Below, piece after piece: positions 1 through 10,815 of a DNA stretch of 64,000 bases (positions are counted from its first letter, which is position 1; the number at the start of each line of letters is the position of its first letter). A model generated the notes under the pieces. That model was not told the DNA's origin and did not search any database. It saw only the letters and a list, made by a program, of their open reading frames with translations. Where the stretch lies: positions 115,330,375 to 115,394,374 of the forward strand of contig JARCOQ010000002.1 in NCBI GenBank assembly GCA_029207755.1, in the 5' to 3' direction. Source of the DNA: Chamaea fasciata. Taxonomy: Eukaryota > Chordata > Aves > Passeriformes > Sylviidae. The translations under genes were made by a program, and so were the position numbers.

Positions 1-475
1 GATGGATGGATGGATGGATGGATGGATGGATGAATGGATGGATGGATGGATGGATGGATGGATGGATGGATGGATGGAGCCGAGGGATGGATGGATGGAT
101 GGATGGATGGATGGATGGATGGATGGAGGGATGGATGGATGGATGGAGGGATGGATGGATGGATGGATGGAGGGATGGATGGATGGAGGGATGGATGGAT
201 GGAGGGATGGATGGATGGATGGATGGATGGATGGATGGATGGAGGGATGGATGGATGGAGGGATGGATGGATGGATGGATGGATGGATGGATGGATGGAT
301 GGATGGAGGGATGGATGGATGGAGGGATGGATGGATGGATGGATGGATGGATGGATGTATGAATGGATGGATGGATGGATGGAGGGATAGATGGAGGGAT
401 GGATGGATGGATGGAGGGATAGATGGAGGGATGGATGGATGGATGGATGGATGGATGGATGGATGGATGGATGGA
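1..475. repeat. GGAT tetranucleotide array
   Basis: Nearly pure tandem GATG/GGAT with regularly scattered GGAGGGAT variants and one break near 78-84. It runs off the left window edge, so its full length is unknown. Any frame through it is open (repeating Met-Asp-Gly-Trp), which explains the methionine- and tryptophan-rich open frames here; they are not genes. Confidence 0.98.
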
Positions 476-762
476 GTCAAAGCTTTAGGTCGGAACAGGA
501 AGCCGAGCAGGATGGGTACAGCCACTGCAAAAAGTCCTGCCAGGCTTCCCAGGAAAAGCAATTCCCTCTCTTTTTGCCTCTATTCCCTCTGGAAAATGTG
601 GGTGGGCGCTTCCTTCTTTCTAATCCTGGCATTTATTCCTCATCCTGGAAACACTGGGATGGCAGCAGGTGGCACCTGATGGAGCAGGACATGAACCCTG
701 AAAACGAACACGGGAAAAGTCAGGACAAATTAAATTGTGCTGTAAATTGCTCCTGTTCTTTC
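476..762. other. Unique sequence, no gene seen
   Basis: Non-repetitive flank between the tetranucleotide array and the first CR1 piece. The open frames entering it start inside the GGAT array. I see no splice-site-bounded exon or RNA gene. Confidence 0.6.
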
Positions 763-880
763 CATGGAATGGTTTGGGTTGGGAGTGACTTAAAAAACAC
801 CCTCTCTATGGGCAGGGACACCTTCCACTATCCCAGGGTGATCCAAGCCTCTTCCAACCTGGCCTTGGACATTTCCTGGG
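763..880 (-). mobile_element. CR1: CR1 LINE 3' fragment
   Basis: Reads as the reverse complement of the CR1 3' end: GGAATGGTTTGGGTTGGGAG, then GGGCAGGGACACCTTCCACT, then CCAACCTGGCCTTGGACATT. It is 5'-truncated and has no coding potential. It abuts a plus-strand CR1 tip at 890-930. Confidence 0.85.
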
Positions 881-887
881 GATCTTT

Positions 888-930
888 AGGTGATCTTTGA
901 GGTCCTTTTCAACCCAAACACAATTCTCTG
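888..930 (+). mobile_element. CR1: CR1 3' tip, opposite orientation
   Basis: GATCTTTGAGGTCCTTTTCA followed by ACCCAAACACAATTCTCTG is the terminal block of a sense CR1. It directly follows a minus-strand CR1 fragment, giving a tail-out pair. Either a second insertion or a rearranged copy could produce this. Confidence 0.7.
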
Positions 931-1857
931 TACAAAAGGCCTGATCCCAGAGACTTGGATCAATGAACACGGATCAGTTGGCACAACATGAAACCATTTC
1001 CTCCTTCTCATTCACTTTTAATCACTCTTGGAGAAGCTGGGCAGGGAGCAGGACAGGATATCCACGTTGGAATGTGTATTTATTCGCACACAGGGATATT
1101 CCTGGTTGGACTTTTTTTGAATGCACAGAACAGACCACTTCTGGGCATTTCTCCACGTTTAAAAATACATCCTGGCAATCCCGGGGAATGATACCCAGAC
1201 ACTTCCACTTTGGCCCGACAGCCTCCTTTCTTCCCTGATTTTGGATGGTTCCCTGTAACAATGTGCCAAGCTGAGCCTGGGGCTTGCCAAAGCCAAGCTC
1301 CTCACCAGGGTGCCCTCCAGCCCCACCAAGGCTGGCTCTGCTGAACTCTTGGAGGAAGCAAATTCCAGAGGCAAGAGTTCACCCTTGGAGCAGGCACAGA
1401 GATGGGAGCACTCCTCTGCTGCAGGGATTTCAGATTTGCGGTGTCTGGCCACCGTTTAGAAGTGATAAAATTGTGTTTGGTAGAAGATAAGCTTCCTTTT
1501 TAAATGTAAATATCTTCCTGGTTGGAAGACAGATCTTCCAAAGGCAAAATGTGGAGCGAGGGCGTTCTATCAAGTTTGTGGACAACAGGAACTAAAGCCT
1601 CATGAAAGGAACATGCTGCCCATCCTGTAATTTCTCTGCAGAGACTTTATGTTTGAGGGAATACCCTCACTCAGAGGGTTGTATTTGAGGGAATCACACA
1701 GAGAGAGGAATCTGAAAGTAGGACAGAGAGAAGGGGGGAAATGAAAACATGGTCAAAATGCAAAGAAATACAAACACAGTCAAAAAAAGCCAAGAACGTA
1801 AAGATTATTTTTAAAAAAGTGGCACTGGAAGCAAAATATACTCATTTGCCCTTTATT
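931..1857. other. Unique sequence, no gene seen
   Basis: Mixed-composition single-copy sequence. Open frames are under 100 codons, overlap on both strands and match no family I recognise. 1500-1830 is A/T-rich. Confidence 0.6.
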
Positions 1858-2012
1858 TGGGACGCCTTCCACCATCGCAGGTAGCTGCAAACCCCAATGT
1901 CCCAGCTGGCCAGGAACACTTCCAGGGATCCAGGGGCAGTCACAGCTTCTCGGGGCAACCTGTGCCAGGGCCTGCCCACCTTCCCAGGGAACAATTCCTT
2001 CTGAAAACCCCT
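1858..2012 (-). mobile_element. CR1: CR1 LINE 3' fragment
   Basis: Contains CTTCCACCATCGCAGG, CACTTCCAGGGATCCAGGGG and AGGGAACAATTCCTTCTG, in the order expected for an antisense CR1 3' end. The terminal FOUND-TTTGGGTT block is missing or diverged, so this is an internal piece. Confidence 0.8.
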
Positions 2013-2254
2013 CGGAGTTCATTCCCTGGAGCCAGGCTGGCTGTGCTCCTCCCCAGCGCTGCCTGCCCTGAGCAGCCTGTGAAAAATGAGCAAATAATTT
2101 ATTTTTATTACATATTGTATATTTCTATTACAGTCTATGATATAAAAACATGAGTATACAATGCGTTGTAAACACAATCCATTATAATGTCCCAACACTG
2201 TTCCAGGTACAGAAGAATTTGGGTATGTTGAATAAAAGTTTGTAAGGCACAAGG
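2013..2254. other. AT-rich unique sequence with AATAAA
   Basis: T/A-rich sequence with a TGAATAAAAG motif near 2229-2240, just ahead of a GC-rich block. An AATAAA box before GC-rich sequence could be an old LTR R/U5 border, but no LTR ends were found. Confidence 0.35.
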
Positions 2255-2640
2255 GAAGAGTCTCCGGATTTCGTTTCCCGTCTCCCGGAGGTCCCGGAGT
2301 CTTTTCCCCCTCCGCTGAGGCCGGCGGAGAGAGCACTGTGCCGGGAAGGCCTTTGCAGCAGGGCCGTGGCCAGGAGCGAGGGCTGCTCCTCGCCAGGCTT
2401 GCTGTGGCTGTCGAGGTGCTGCCGAGGCTCTTCTCACCGTCTGCACGTCTGCTTTGCACGCAGAACATCCAGCAGAAGGAACCCGCAGCGGCGCCTGCGG
2501 CTAAAGCCTTGCAGCCTCGACTGCCCTGTCCTCGCCCAGGGCTCAGCGCTCAGCAGAAAGCAGCTCTGGAGTCTGCGCACCTTGGGCCCCGACGGAATGG
2601 CTGGGCTTGGCAGCGGCCTTAGCAGCTGATTGCCTCGAGC
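2255..2640. other. GC-rich, CpG-containing block of unknown origin
   Basis: CpG dinucleotides are frequent compared with the flanks (for example GGCCGGCGGAGAG and GCAGCGGCGCCTGCGG). Two short frames of about 90 codons overlap on the plus strand but have no recognisable domain. It could be a small CpG island, the U5/leader of a decayed endogenous retrovirus or an enhancer. I cannot choose between them from sequence alone. Confidence 0.35.
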
Positions 2641-2807
2641 TCTGTGTCTCCCTCTCTCTGACAGGCGTTTCCTCTTCCTTTCTCTCTCCCTGCCTCACGC
2701 TTCTTGCGCGGTCAAGTCTGCGTTGTTGAATGAAATCCCTCTGTTGTCGGTCTCATTTGCCCCTTAACTGGGGCAGAGGCGTCTCTCCCCCATGGCTTTG
2801 TGACACG

Positions 2808-2905
2808 TGGGCAGGGACACCGTCCACCGTCGCAGGTGGCTCCAAGCCCCATCCATGTTTTTGTTGTTTTAGGATAACTTTCAGGGAATCCCAGGGTCGC
2901 TCCTC
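2808..2905 (-). mobile_element. CR1: Degenerate CR1 fragment
   Basis: GGGCAGGGACACCGTCCACC followed by GTCGCAGGTGGCTCCAAGCC matches the antisense CR1 block. The downstream part is diverged. Confidence 0.65.
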
Positions 2906-3157
2906 CAGGGACAGAAACTCCTCCTCAGCTCCTGCAGCAGCTCCATCCCAGGAACGAGAACGGATCTTGGAAACCAAGGCCTCGTGTTGGCATGAGATGT
3001 TTGTTGGGATTTTCGTAACTTTTAGTTATTTGTTGTGATTTTTGTTGTTCAGGGAAACAGCAGGGCCACATAATCTGTTCTTCATTTGGACGCACTGAGT
3101 ACAGAGATTGATGGTTTGGGGTTTTACACAGCCCAGAGGAAATCCCCCAGGCTGGGA

Positions 3158-3442
3158 GATGTCTGGAGAGGGACTTTGGTCAAGGACATGGAGTGACAGG
3201 AAACAGGGAAATGGCTTCAAACTGACAGAAAGTGGATTTGGATATTGGGAAGAAATTCCTCCCTGAGAGGGTGGGGAGGAGCTGGGCTGGAATTCCCAGA
3301 TTTGCTGTGGCTGCTCCTGGATCCCTGGCAGTGCCCAAGGCCAGGTTGGACACTGGGGACAGTGGGAGGTGTCCCTGCCATGGCAGGGGTGGCACTGGAT
3401 GATCCTTAAAATCCCTTCTAACCCAAACCACTCTGGGATTCA
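3158..3442 (+). mobile_element. CR1: CR1 LINE 3' end
   Basis: A long sense CR1 3' end. It starts in GATGTCTGGAGAGGGACTTT and passes through ATATTGGGAAGAAATTCCTC, CTGGATCCCTGGCAGTGCC and GGTGGCACTGGATGATCC. It ends at ACCCAAACCACTCTGGGATT. The 5' border shows the usual CR1 truncation, with no open reading frame retained. Confidence 0.93.
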
Positions 3443-5027
3443 CGTCCCTAATACTAACAGGATATATTCAAGTTACAGTTTTAATTAGATGCTTGTAAAT
3501 GTCTGTTTTAATTAACTACTTACACTCTCCAGGATAATCTGTGGGCTTCCAAGCTGCAGTTAACTCTGCCCCCACAGCATAAAACATCCCGCAGATAACC
3601 TTTAAAATGAATTATTGGACAAGTAGCGCTTTCCAGGTGAATTTAAGTGGATTTCCTGTCCAAAGCAGGAACATTTTGCTGTGGAGGAACCAAGGCAGAA
3701 CAGTAAAAAGACTTTGTAGTCAGCAGAGCCAGCACTGTTTTCTCTCTGTGTGGTAAAAAAATGCCGATAAGACACAACTCCCCAAATTTAAACCATTTTC
3801 ATGTGGGCAGAAATCCTTTTGGGTCTCCCCAAAATTTGCTGAGGGCTCCAGGGGGTGGCAACTGGTGGAGGGGTGACCTGTGAGGAAGTGCGGAGCAGAT
3901 CAAGCAGCAGAACCACGGAGTGCAAGACTCTGTGATTTTCAAAACAAGTCTCAGGCGGAGTTTGCGGTGGGGTTTCTGCTCCTGGAGTCTTCAGAACGCT
4001 GTGATCAAGATTTTCACCTTTCCCTTCTCTGAGTACCCAGAAATAAATGTGATTTACTGACAGATCTCAAACTCCCATCAGACGAGGCGATTTTTTGAGC
4101 AGCACAAAACTTTGGAGCAGCTATTGGAGGAGCTGGGCTCTGCCTCAGCCAGGTGAGAGATTTTCTCCTGAAAAATTCCTCCAGCTGAGCACAGGGAGCA
4201 TGGGGCAGATGTCCCTGTGCTCGAACATGGCCTGGAGAATCCTGAAATCCTGCAGGTTTGAATGCCTGACCCTCCAGAGGAGCCACCTTTCCGCTGCCTT
4301 AATTTTTACTGCTGTGGTCTTTTTTTATACTCAGTAAGAATATAAAAATTCTCCCCATATTCAAGTAAGAAAAAGGGTGAAGGAGGCGTGTAAATAAACT
4401 GAATTGATGTCTGTAAACATCTGAAAGAACTTGGCTATCTACTGTCAAATGGCCTGAAAAAGGTGTTGAATGATCCTACAGGTTTAGGAGCTGCCTAGTT
4501 TCCCATTATTTTTTTTTTTCTTTGTCACACACACACAAAAAAGCTTCATTCACATTTTAAAACCTAATTAACCGACCAAATTAAAGCTTCTTTTCCATTC
4601 TGGGCACCTTAACACAGATGATTTCCCTGGATTTGCCAGTTTTTGTCTTCTGCAAACAGCTCAGCCTTGGAGGCTGACAGGATTAGGTGGAGTCATTGCT
4701 CTGTGACCCACAGCTTTGTCACCCTCGGGAGTTTTGGAAAGCTGTAGGGATAGAGTTTGGAGTGCCCAAAACCCAGGCCTGCCAAGAGGAGTCCATCATA
4801 AGGAAAAACATCTCAGTCTTGGGGGACTCTGGAGTGCACATTGTGCCTAACTTATCCTTGGAGAGGCCATAAAGTCAATTTTCCGCAAATGCTCATCAAT
4901 CCTAGAGCCAGTAGTGCTGGAAAAGTCTTTCCATAGAAATTATCCTGGATTATCCATCTGGGTCTTAGGCTGGGGTGTAAAACAACAGGAGGTTTGCCAG
5001 CTGCTTCAACAGTTTCCCTGAGCAGCT
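3443..5027. other. Unique sequence, no gene seen
   Basis: About 1.6 kb of mixed sequence with a short CA run near 4528. No interspersed repeat I recognise, no open frame above about 90 codons and no convincing exon. Confidence 0.6.
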
Positions 5028-5235
5028 CCCACAGAATCCCAAAATGGGATCGTAAAGCTCATCCCATTCCGTGGGCAGGGACACCTCCCACTGTCCCCAG
5101 TGTCCAGCCTGGCCTTGGGCGCTGCCAGGGCTCCAGGGGCAGCCACGGCTGCTCTGGGCACCCTGTGCCAGGGCCTGCCCACCCTGCCAGGGAACAATTC
5201 CTGCCCAAGATCCCATCCAGCCCTGCCCTCCTTCC
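5028..5235 (-). mobile_element. CR1: CR1 LINE 3' end
   Basis: Antisense CR1: the ACAGAATCCCAAAATGGG end, then AAAGCTCATCCCATTCCGTG, CTGCCAGGGCTCCAGGGGCA, and AACAATTCCTGCCCAAGATC. The order is intact over about 200 bases. Overlapping open frames on both strands here arise from the repeat. Confidence 0.92.
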
Positions 5236-6550
5236 ATTTAAAACCGCTGCCCTCCATGGTTTTAACGTTTTGACCTCAGTGGTTGAGCTCTGGTTTGGGT
5301 TGGTTTGGTTTTTAATTGAGGGAAACCCCTGAACTTCCAGCTCTTCCCAGCTGATCCCGAGTGCTTCAAGGGCTTCAAGACTGTGCCTTTTCCTGGAGGA
5401 AGTGGGGAATGCCCTGGGAAGCTCCAGTGGAAAAGCAGGAAGAGCCACATCTCTGTGACCCCCTGGGAAAACCGAGGGAGATAGGAGGGAAAATGCAAAT
5501 AAAACCAGTGTCCTTCAAATCCATCCAGCTTTGAGGAGGTGAACATAAAAATCTTGGGGTTTTAACTGAAAAGCAGAGAAACTTGGAGCAGTTCTTGTTG
5601 TTTATGAGGGTTTTTTTTCCCTAACCTCCCCTTGTCCAAGCTCATCCCCCTCCCCTGCCTCCGCAGAGCCGCTAAAAGGCTTCGAATGGAAATATTTTCA
5701 TATGGATGTAGTGGAAAACACCCGCTCCGAGCGGATGCTGGAGATCAGGAGGCCTGACCCGGAATCTGCACTTGGGGCAGACATGAAAGCAGGAAAAAAA
5801 AAATCTCCTTCACCCAGCTTTTACTGGGAGCAGTTCCCTCCTGCCTCGGCCGAGTCACGCACACGCCGGCTCCGCCGGCTCCCACAGCAATTCCAGAGCT
5901 TTTCAAGCTTCATCCTGGATGGACAGAGGCCACGAGGACTGGGAATAATTACCAGCTGGAGAAGATGTTCGTCTGCAAGGGGAGACGTTCTGCCAGCTCC
6001 TCGGAGGAGAAGCGCAATCAATCCCACGCCTCCTTGTTTTGCCTTGTTTTCCTTCCCTTCATCGCCGCGGTTCCGACTGATTTTGATTACTCTGGCGCCA
6101 AATAAATGAAAACATTTCATGGCCGTTTAATCACTGGGAAGAAAGTGGAGGGGGAAAAAATAAAAAATGCCCGGCTGCTGGATGTTTATAAATGTGCTGC
6201 TTGGAAAAAGGGGGATGGCTCTTCCCTGCCCGGAGCTGCAGTTGGGAAAAGCCAACTTCCAGCAGGAAGAACCTGACTCAGCTCTCTCCTGTTGGTTTCA
6301 GCATCAGGGAAAAATCAGGGAATTGCAGAGCTCATCCAAGCTTCTTGCCCCAGCTCATCCAGAGGTTTTCCTGCTCGTTGGGCAGGGGAATCATGGAGTG
6401 ATTTGGGTTTGGGAGCAATCATTTCTTAAAGGGTTCAGAAAGCACCCAGATAAATGCCCTGCACTGACATGGCAGTGAGCTCAAGCCTGGAAAAACCACG
6501 GCTGCATTCCCAGGAAAGCTGTTCCCACCTGTGCCCCATGTCCAGCTGTG
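5236..6550. other. Unique sequence with a possible conserved non-coding block
   Basis: Non-repetitive. The part from about 5650 to 6165 has mixed composition, several CpGs and AT-rich homeobox-like motifs (GCGCCAAATAAATGAAAAC, GGCCGTTTAATCACTGG). A 135-codon plus-strand frame (5702-6109) shows no domain, and a 99-codon frame overlaps it in antisense. I do not call a gene. Regulatory function is a guess that a multi-species alignment would settle. Confidence 0.35.
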
Positions 6551-7298
6551 CCTAAGGATGGAAACTGAGCAGATAAAGCTGATTTTTTTTAAAATATAAA
6601 ACTCATATTTTAAAATACAGAAATATAAAAATATTAAAAATATATTTTATATCTTTATTTCTATATGTCTATATATCTATATGTCTATATAAAACATAGA
6701 TATATAAATATGCAAAAATAAATAAATATTAATATATAAATACAGCCTAAGGATGGAAACTGAGCAGATAAATCTGATATTTTTTAAATATAAAAGTAAT
6801 ATTTATTTTTTAAAATGTATAAATCTAAGAAGATTAAAAATATATTTACATATCTATTTATCTATATAAATATATATAAAATACATAAATATAAACATAT
6901 AAATATAGCCTAAAGATGGAAACTGAGCAGATAAATCTGATATTTTTAAATATAAAAATCATATTCATATTTTGAAATCTATTAATTTAAAAACATTAAA
7001 AATATATTTATGTATCTATAGATCTCTATAAAAGCATAGATATATGAATATATAAAATATATAAATACAGCCTAAGGGTGGAAACTGAGCAGATAAATCT
7101 GATATTTGTTAAATATAAAAATAATATTCATGTCTTAAAATATATAAATATAAAAAGATTTAAAATATATTTATATATCTGTAGATCTATATATAGATCT
7201 GTATATAAATATAGCTACATATCTAAATAGATTTATCTAAATATATCTATATATCGATATATAAATACACAGATCTATTTATCGATAAAGAAATTTAT
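6551..7298. repeat. AT-rich tandem array, ~163-bp monomer, four copies
   Basis: Each monomer opens with a conserved core (CCTAAGGATGGAAACTGAGC, then AGATAAATCTGATAT) followed by A/T-rich sequence. Core starts are 6551, 6746, 6909 and 7071, giving spacings of 195, 163 and 162 bases. The fourth copy decays into TATATCTA repeats. The cores are far better conserved than the AT tails. Confidence 0.9.
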
Positions 7299-7348
7299 AG
7301 ATGAATAGATGAATAGATGAATAGATGAATAGATGAATAGATGAATAT
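7299..7348. repeat. ATGAATAG octamer array
   Basis: About six near-perfect tandem copies of ATGAATAG, directly attached to the AT-rich array. Confidence 0.95.
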
Positions 7349-8060
7349 ATAAATATATTTAAATATTTTTGAATACTGGGGCTTCTCACATATTCCTCAA
7401 CTTACACAATTCCAGGGCTGTTGTCCAGGCCCTGCTATCAAGACATAACTGGATAACTCCAACCCTCTGGAATTGCTATTTGAGGTTTTGTTGTTTTTTT
7501 TTTTTTCCCTGTGCTGTGATGTCATTGTCCGTGGGATGAGATTTCAATCCCTCAGAAACCGTGCGCGTTATGCAGCATTACCCAACGGCGCAGAAACGCG
7601 CCGAGTTTTCAAGTAACGCTGGGAGGAAATCTGGTGTTGATCACTTCTGTTCGGCTTTGATGGAGATAATTGGAATATTTGATTGAATTAGCCTCTAATG
7701 TGCCTCCCGTAGCACAGCTGGATTTCTGCTGAAGGCCGCAGAAATGTCTGGACGAAAGGAAAACGGAGCTGAAGGGATGGAATATCTTTTATTTTTTGCG
7801 TGTCTGTAGAAGCTGCAGTTGGGTTTTGTGAGGGGTTTTTTTTTTTTTCAAAAAAAATTTTGAGTCCAACCTCACTGCAAATTTGTTCTCTGGCTCGAAA
7901 GGGAATAAGGGAATTACCTACTTCGTGCAAAGAAATAAAAGCAATTTAATAGATAAAACTCCATAATTTTACTGCAATCCCTGCCCACTTTGTCCCCCAC
8001 GTTTTGGGAGAACCTCTGGAGTTGTTCTTCTCTCTGCTGGCTGGACACCAAGGTAGATTT
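7349..8060. other. Unique sequence with a CpG-bearing core
   Basis: 7550-7640 contains several CpGs (GTGCGCGTTATGCAGC, AACGGCGCAGAAACGCGCC) in otherwise A/T-rich DNA, followed by T and A runs at 7493-7507 and 7838-7858. No gene seen. A conserved non-coding element is possible. Confidence 0.35.
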
Positions 8061-8240
8061 TTATGGAATCCCAGAATGGGTTGGAAGAAACCTTAAAACT
8101 CATCAAGTTCCACCTGGGAACCTTCCACTCTCCCAGGTTTTTCAGAGGGAACCTTCACAACAATCCAGAGGATTCCCTCTCCTCCTCCTCCTGCCTGGGT
8201 GGGAGGAAGGTTTCCAACACTCCAGTGAGGTTTTTTCCAG
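8061..8240 (-). mobile_element. CR1: Diverged CR1 3' fragment
   Basis: ATGGAATCCCAGAATGGGTT, then GGAAGAAACCTTAAAACTCA and TTCCACTCTCCCAGG match the antisense CR1 terminus. The remainder is diverged, suggesting an older insertion. Confidence 0.8.
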
Positions 8241-8379
8241 ACTTAATTAATCAGTGGGGTTTCGTTAAGTGCCCCAAAGTGGCGCAGGAGGGAAGAGTGG
8301 AGAAGAGCTGATGAGCTCCTGATTATCTGCACCTTATCCCTGGTCACACCCTTGGCCCCAAACTGCCAAAAAGTGTTGG

Positions 8380-8440
8380 ATTAGACGGGATCTGGGGAAG
8401 GAATTCTTCCCTGGAAGGGTGGGGAAGGCCCTGAAATGGA
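8380..8440 (+). mobile_element. CR1: CR1 internal fragment
   Basis: GGGATCTGGGGAAGGAATTC then TTCCCTGGAAGGGTGGGGAA repeats the same block found again at 8600-8640. It may be a local duplication or a second truncated element. Confidence 0.7.
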
Positions 8441-8594
8441 ATTTTGTCTTTGGGTTCAAGGTCATAAAATCCAGATCTTCTCAAACCCAAACAGATTCCT
8501 TTGGAATCAAAAGAGGGATGGAATTTGGGATGGGTTTTTCCCTCAGCCATTGCCCTGAGAGGGCCCATCATGGGGTTTGTGGCAGGTGGAATCA

Positions 8595-8838
8595 TGGATG
8601 GGATTTTGGGCAGGAATTCTTCCCTGGGAGGGTGGGGAGGCCCTGGAATGGAATTCCCAGAGAAGCTGTGGCTGCCCCTGGATCCTTGGAAGAGTCCAAA
8701 GCCAGGTTGGATGAGATTTGGAGCACCTGGGACAGTGGATGATCTCCCTGGCCATGGCAGGGACCCTAAAATGAGGGACTTTAAATGATCCTTAAAATCC
8801 CTTCCAACCCAAACCATCCCATGATTCCACGATTCCGA
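8595..8838 (+). mobile_element. CR1: CR1 LINE 3' end
   Basis: Sense CR1 from GGGATTTTGGGCAGGAATTC through AGAGAAGCTGTGGCTGCCCC and CTTCCAACCCAAACCATCCC. The CATGATTCCACGATTCC run at the end is the octamer-like CR1 tail. Confidence 0.92.
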
Positions 8839-9547
8839 TTTTTAGATCTAAATTCCCTGCATTTCTCCTCATTCTCAAGTAAGCTTCTCACTAAAAATAC
8901 ATTTCGATTCTCATTTTTCACTTTAAGAGGGAAAGAATTAATTGCTTTCCAAAATATCTTAAAATGTTCCCTAAAAAATAATCAGTGGGGCAAGAGCTCA
9001 TTATAATATCAGGAGAATCGTATCGGGGTGCCAAAATCCAGGGAAAATACCAGGGAAAATCCTTTATAATTTTATCCCACTTGTGAGCAATCCCACTGAA
9101 CCCAAGTGCAGATATTGAGGCAGTGAAAAGTGGTGGAAAATCTGGAGTGGGACTCTGGAATTTGCCACAAATTAGGGGAGAAAAAAAAGGGGGAGAAGGT
9201 CATTGAGGTGGGAAGGTTTTGGGTTTTCCCAGTGGGAATCATCTCTGATTGTGTCTGATTCCAGGGAATAACCCATCCTGGCAACCACTGAATTTAAATT
9301 TAAAATATTCCAAAAATTTCCAATATTCAGAAGTTTTTTGGGGGCTGCTACATGCAATCCTATTTAGGTGTTTTTCTGGATTTTTGAGACCTTTCCTTTT
9401 CCCCACAAGTTTCTTGGTATTCCGTTTTTTTCCCTCCTTTTTTTTTTGCCTTTTCATCTGCTGGCCACAAACCTTCGACTCTTTTCAAAACACCATCAAA
9501 AAAATGAGGAAACTCCCTGCAAACTCTATTACTGAAAAGAAACCGAG
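8839..9547. other. A/T-rich unique sequence, no gene seen
   Basis: Mostly A/T-rich single-copy sequence. Short frames on both strands overlap one another and run into the neighbouring A-rich array. Confidence 0.6.
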
Positions 9548-10220
9548 TGGAAATAAAGAAATAAAATGAAAATAAATGAATAATAGAAATAAATAAATAA
9601 ATAAATAAAGTGGAAATAAAGAAATAAAACGGAAATGAAGGAATAAAATGGAAACGAATAAAGAAATACAATGGAAATAAATAAACACAATGGAAATAAA
9701 TACAATGGAAATGAATAAAGAAATATAATGGAAATAAATAAGTACAATGGAAATAAATAAAGAAACAAAATAAAAATAAATGAAATGGAAATAAATAAAA
9801 CAGAAATAAACAAACACAATGGAAATAAATAAATAAATGAAAATAAAGAAACAAAATGGAAATAAATAGATAAACAAAATGGGAATACAGAAATAAAATG
9901 GAAATAAATGAACACAATGGAAATAAATAAAGAAACAAAATGAAAATAAATAAATGAAATGGGAATAAAGAAATAAAATGGAAATAAAGAAACACAATGG
10001 AAATAAATAAAGAAACAAAATGAAAATAAATAAATGAAATGCGAATAAAGAAATAAAATAGAAATAAACAAACACAGTGGAAATAAATAAATAAATAATT
10101 GGCAATAAAGAAACAAAAAGGAAATAAATAAATAAATAAATGGAAATAAAGAAACAAAATGAAAATAAATAGATGAACAAAATGGGAATAAACGAAGAAA
10201 TAAAATAGAAATAAATAAAG
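9548..10220. repeat. A-rich GGAAATAAATAA-type array
   Basis: Imperfect tandem of ATGGAAATAAATAAAGAAAC-like units for about 670 bases, almost free of C on the plus strand. The minus strand is open in all three frames (230-265 codons of Phe, Ile, Leu, Tyr). Those frames are by-products of the array, not membrane proteins. Confidence 0.95.
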
Positions 10221-10815
10221 AGCTCTTGTATCCAGGGAGAAAAAGGCCCAAATGTGCAGAATTTTTAGGATGGAGGCACACCGTCTGGAAGACCAGAAGG
10301 AAAAGTTCTTTTAGGTCAGGCCTTTTTTTAGCTGAGTCATTTCATCTGGGTCAATTTTTGGAAATGAAAAGTCAAAACATTTTATTCGAAAACCGCCAGA
10401 GCGAAACTTTGGGATGTTGTTTTAAAACATTTCCTGCTCTTCTGCGCTGTGCTGAGTGACAGCCTCAATTCCCAGGCAGATCCAGTTCCTCTGGAATGCC
10501 ATCTCGGGGCGAATTTTTCTCCTCCTCATTGCTTTTAATTATTATTTTCATAACCCTTCCACCTCATTCAGGAGGCTCCGAGAAGCCACCGTGCTCCGAC
10601 TCTGCAGGATGGAGGGAGACTCAGGCAGGTGATGAAAGCCTGAAGCTTTTTTTCCCTTTGGCTTCCAGAAAAACAGGAAGCAAAGGAGCGTGCGGATGGA
10701 AAATGGAAATTCTGTCTGGAGCGGGACACGCACCCTCAGCTCTGACTTCTCTCAGGTTTCTCTCTCTGTGCCAAAACCCTTCAGCACAGAAAGCTGGGAC
10801 AGGGAGAGCTTGTGT
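10221..10815. other. Unique sequence, no gene seen
   Basis: Single-copy sequence. A 134-codon plus-strand frame (10496-10900) overlaps frames on the other strand and runs into CR1, so I do not call it. Confidence 0.6.

Noticed and set aside
2..900. Met-Asp-Gly-Trp repeat frames
   Set aside because: Direct translation of the GGAT microsatellite.
6551..7298. CRISPR-like core and variable spacer pattern
   Set aside because: The intervals are related A/T-rich copies, not unrelated spacers, and the context is a bird-type repeat.
9360..10281. Three 231-265-codon Phe/Ile/Leu frames resembling membrane proteins
   Set aside because: Translation of the GGAAATAAATAA array on the complementary strand.
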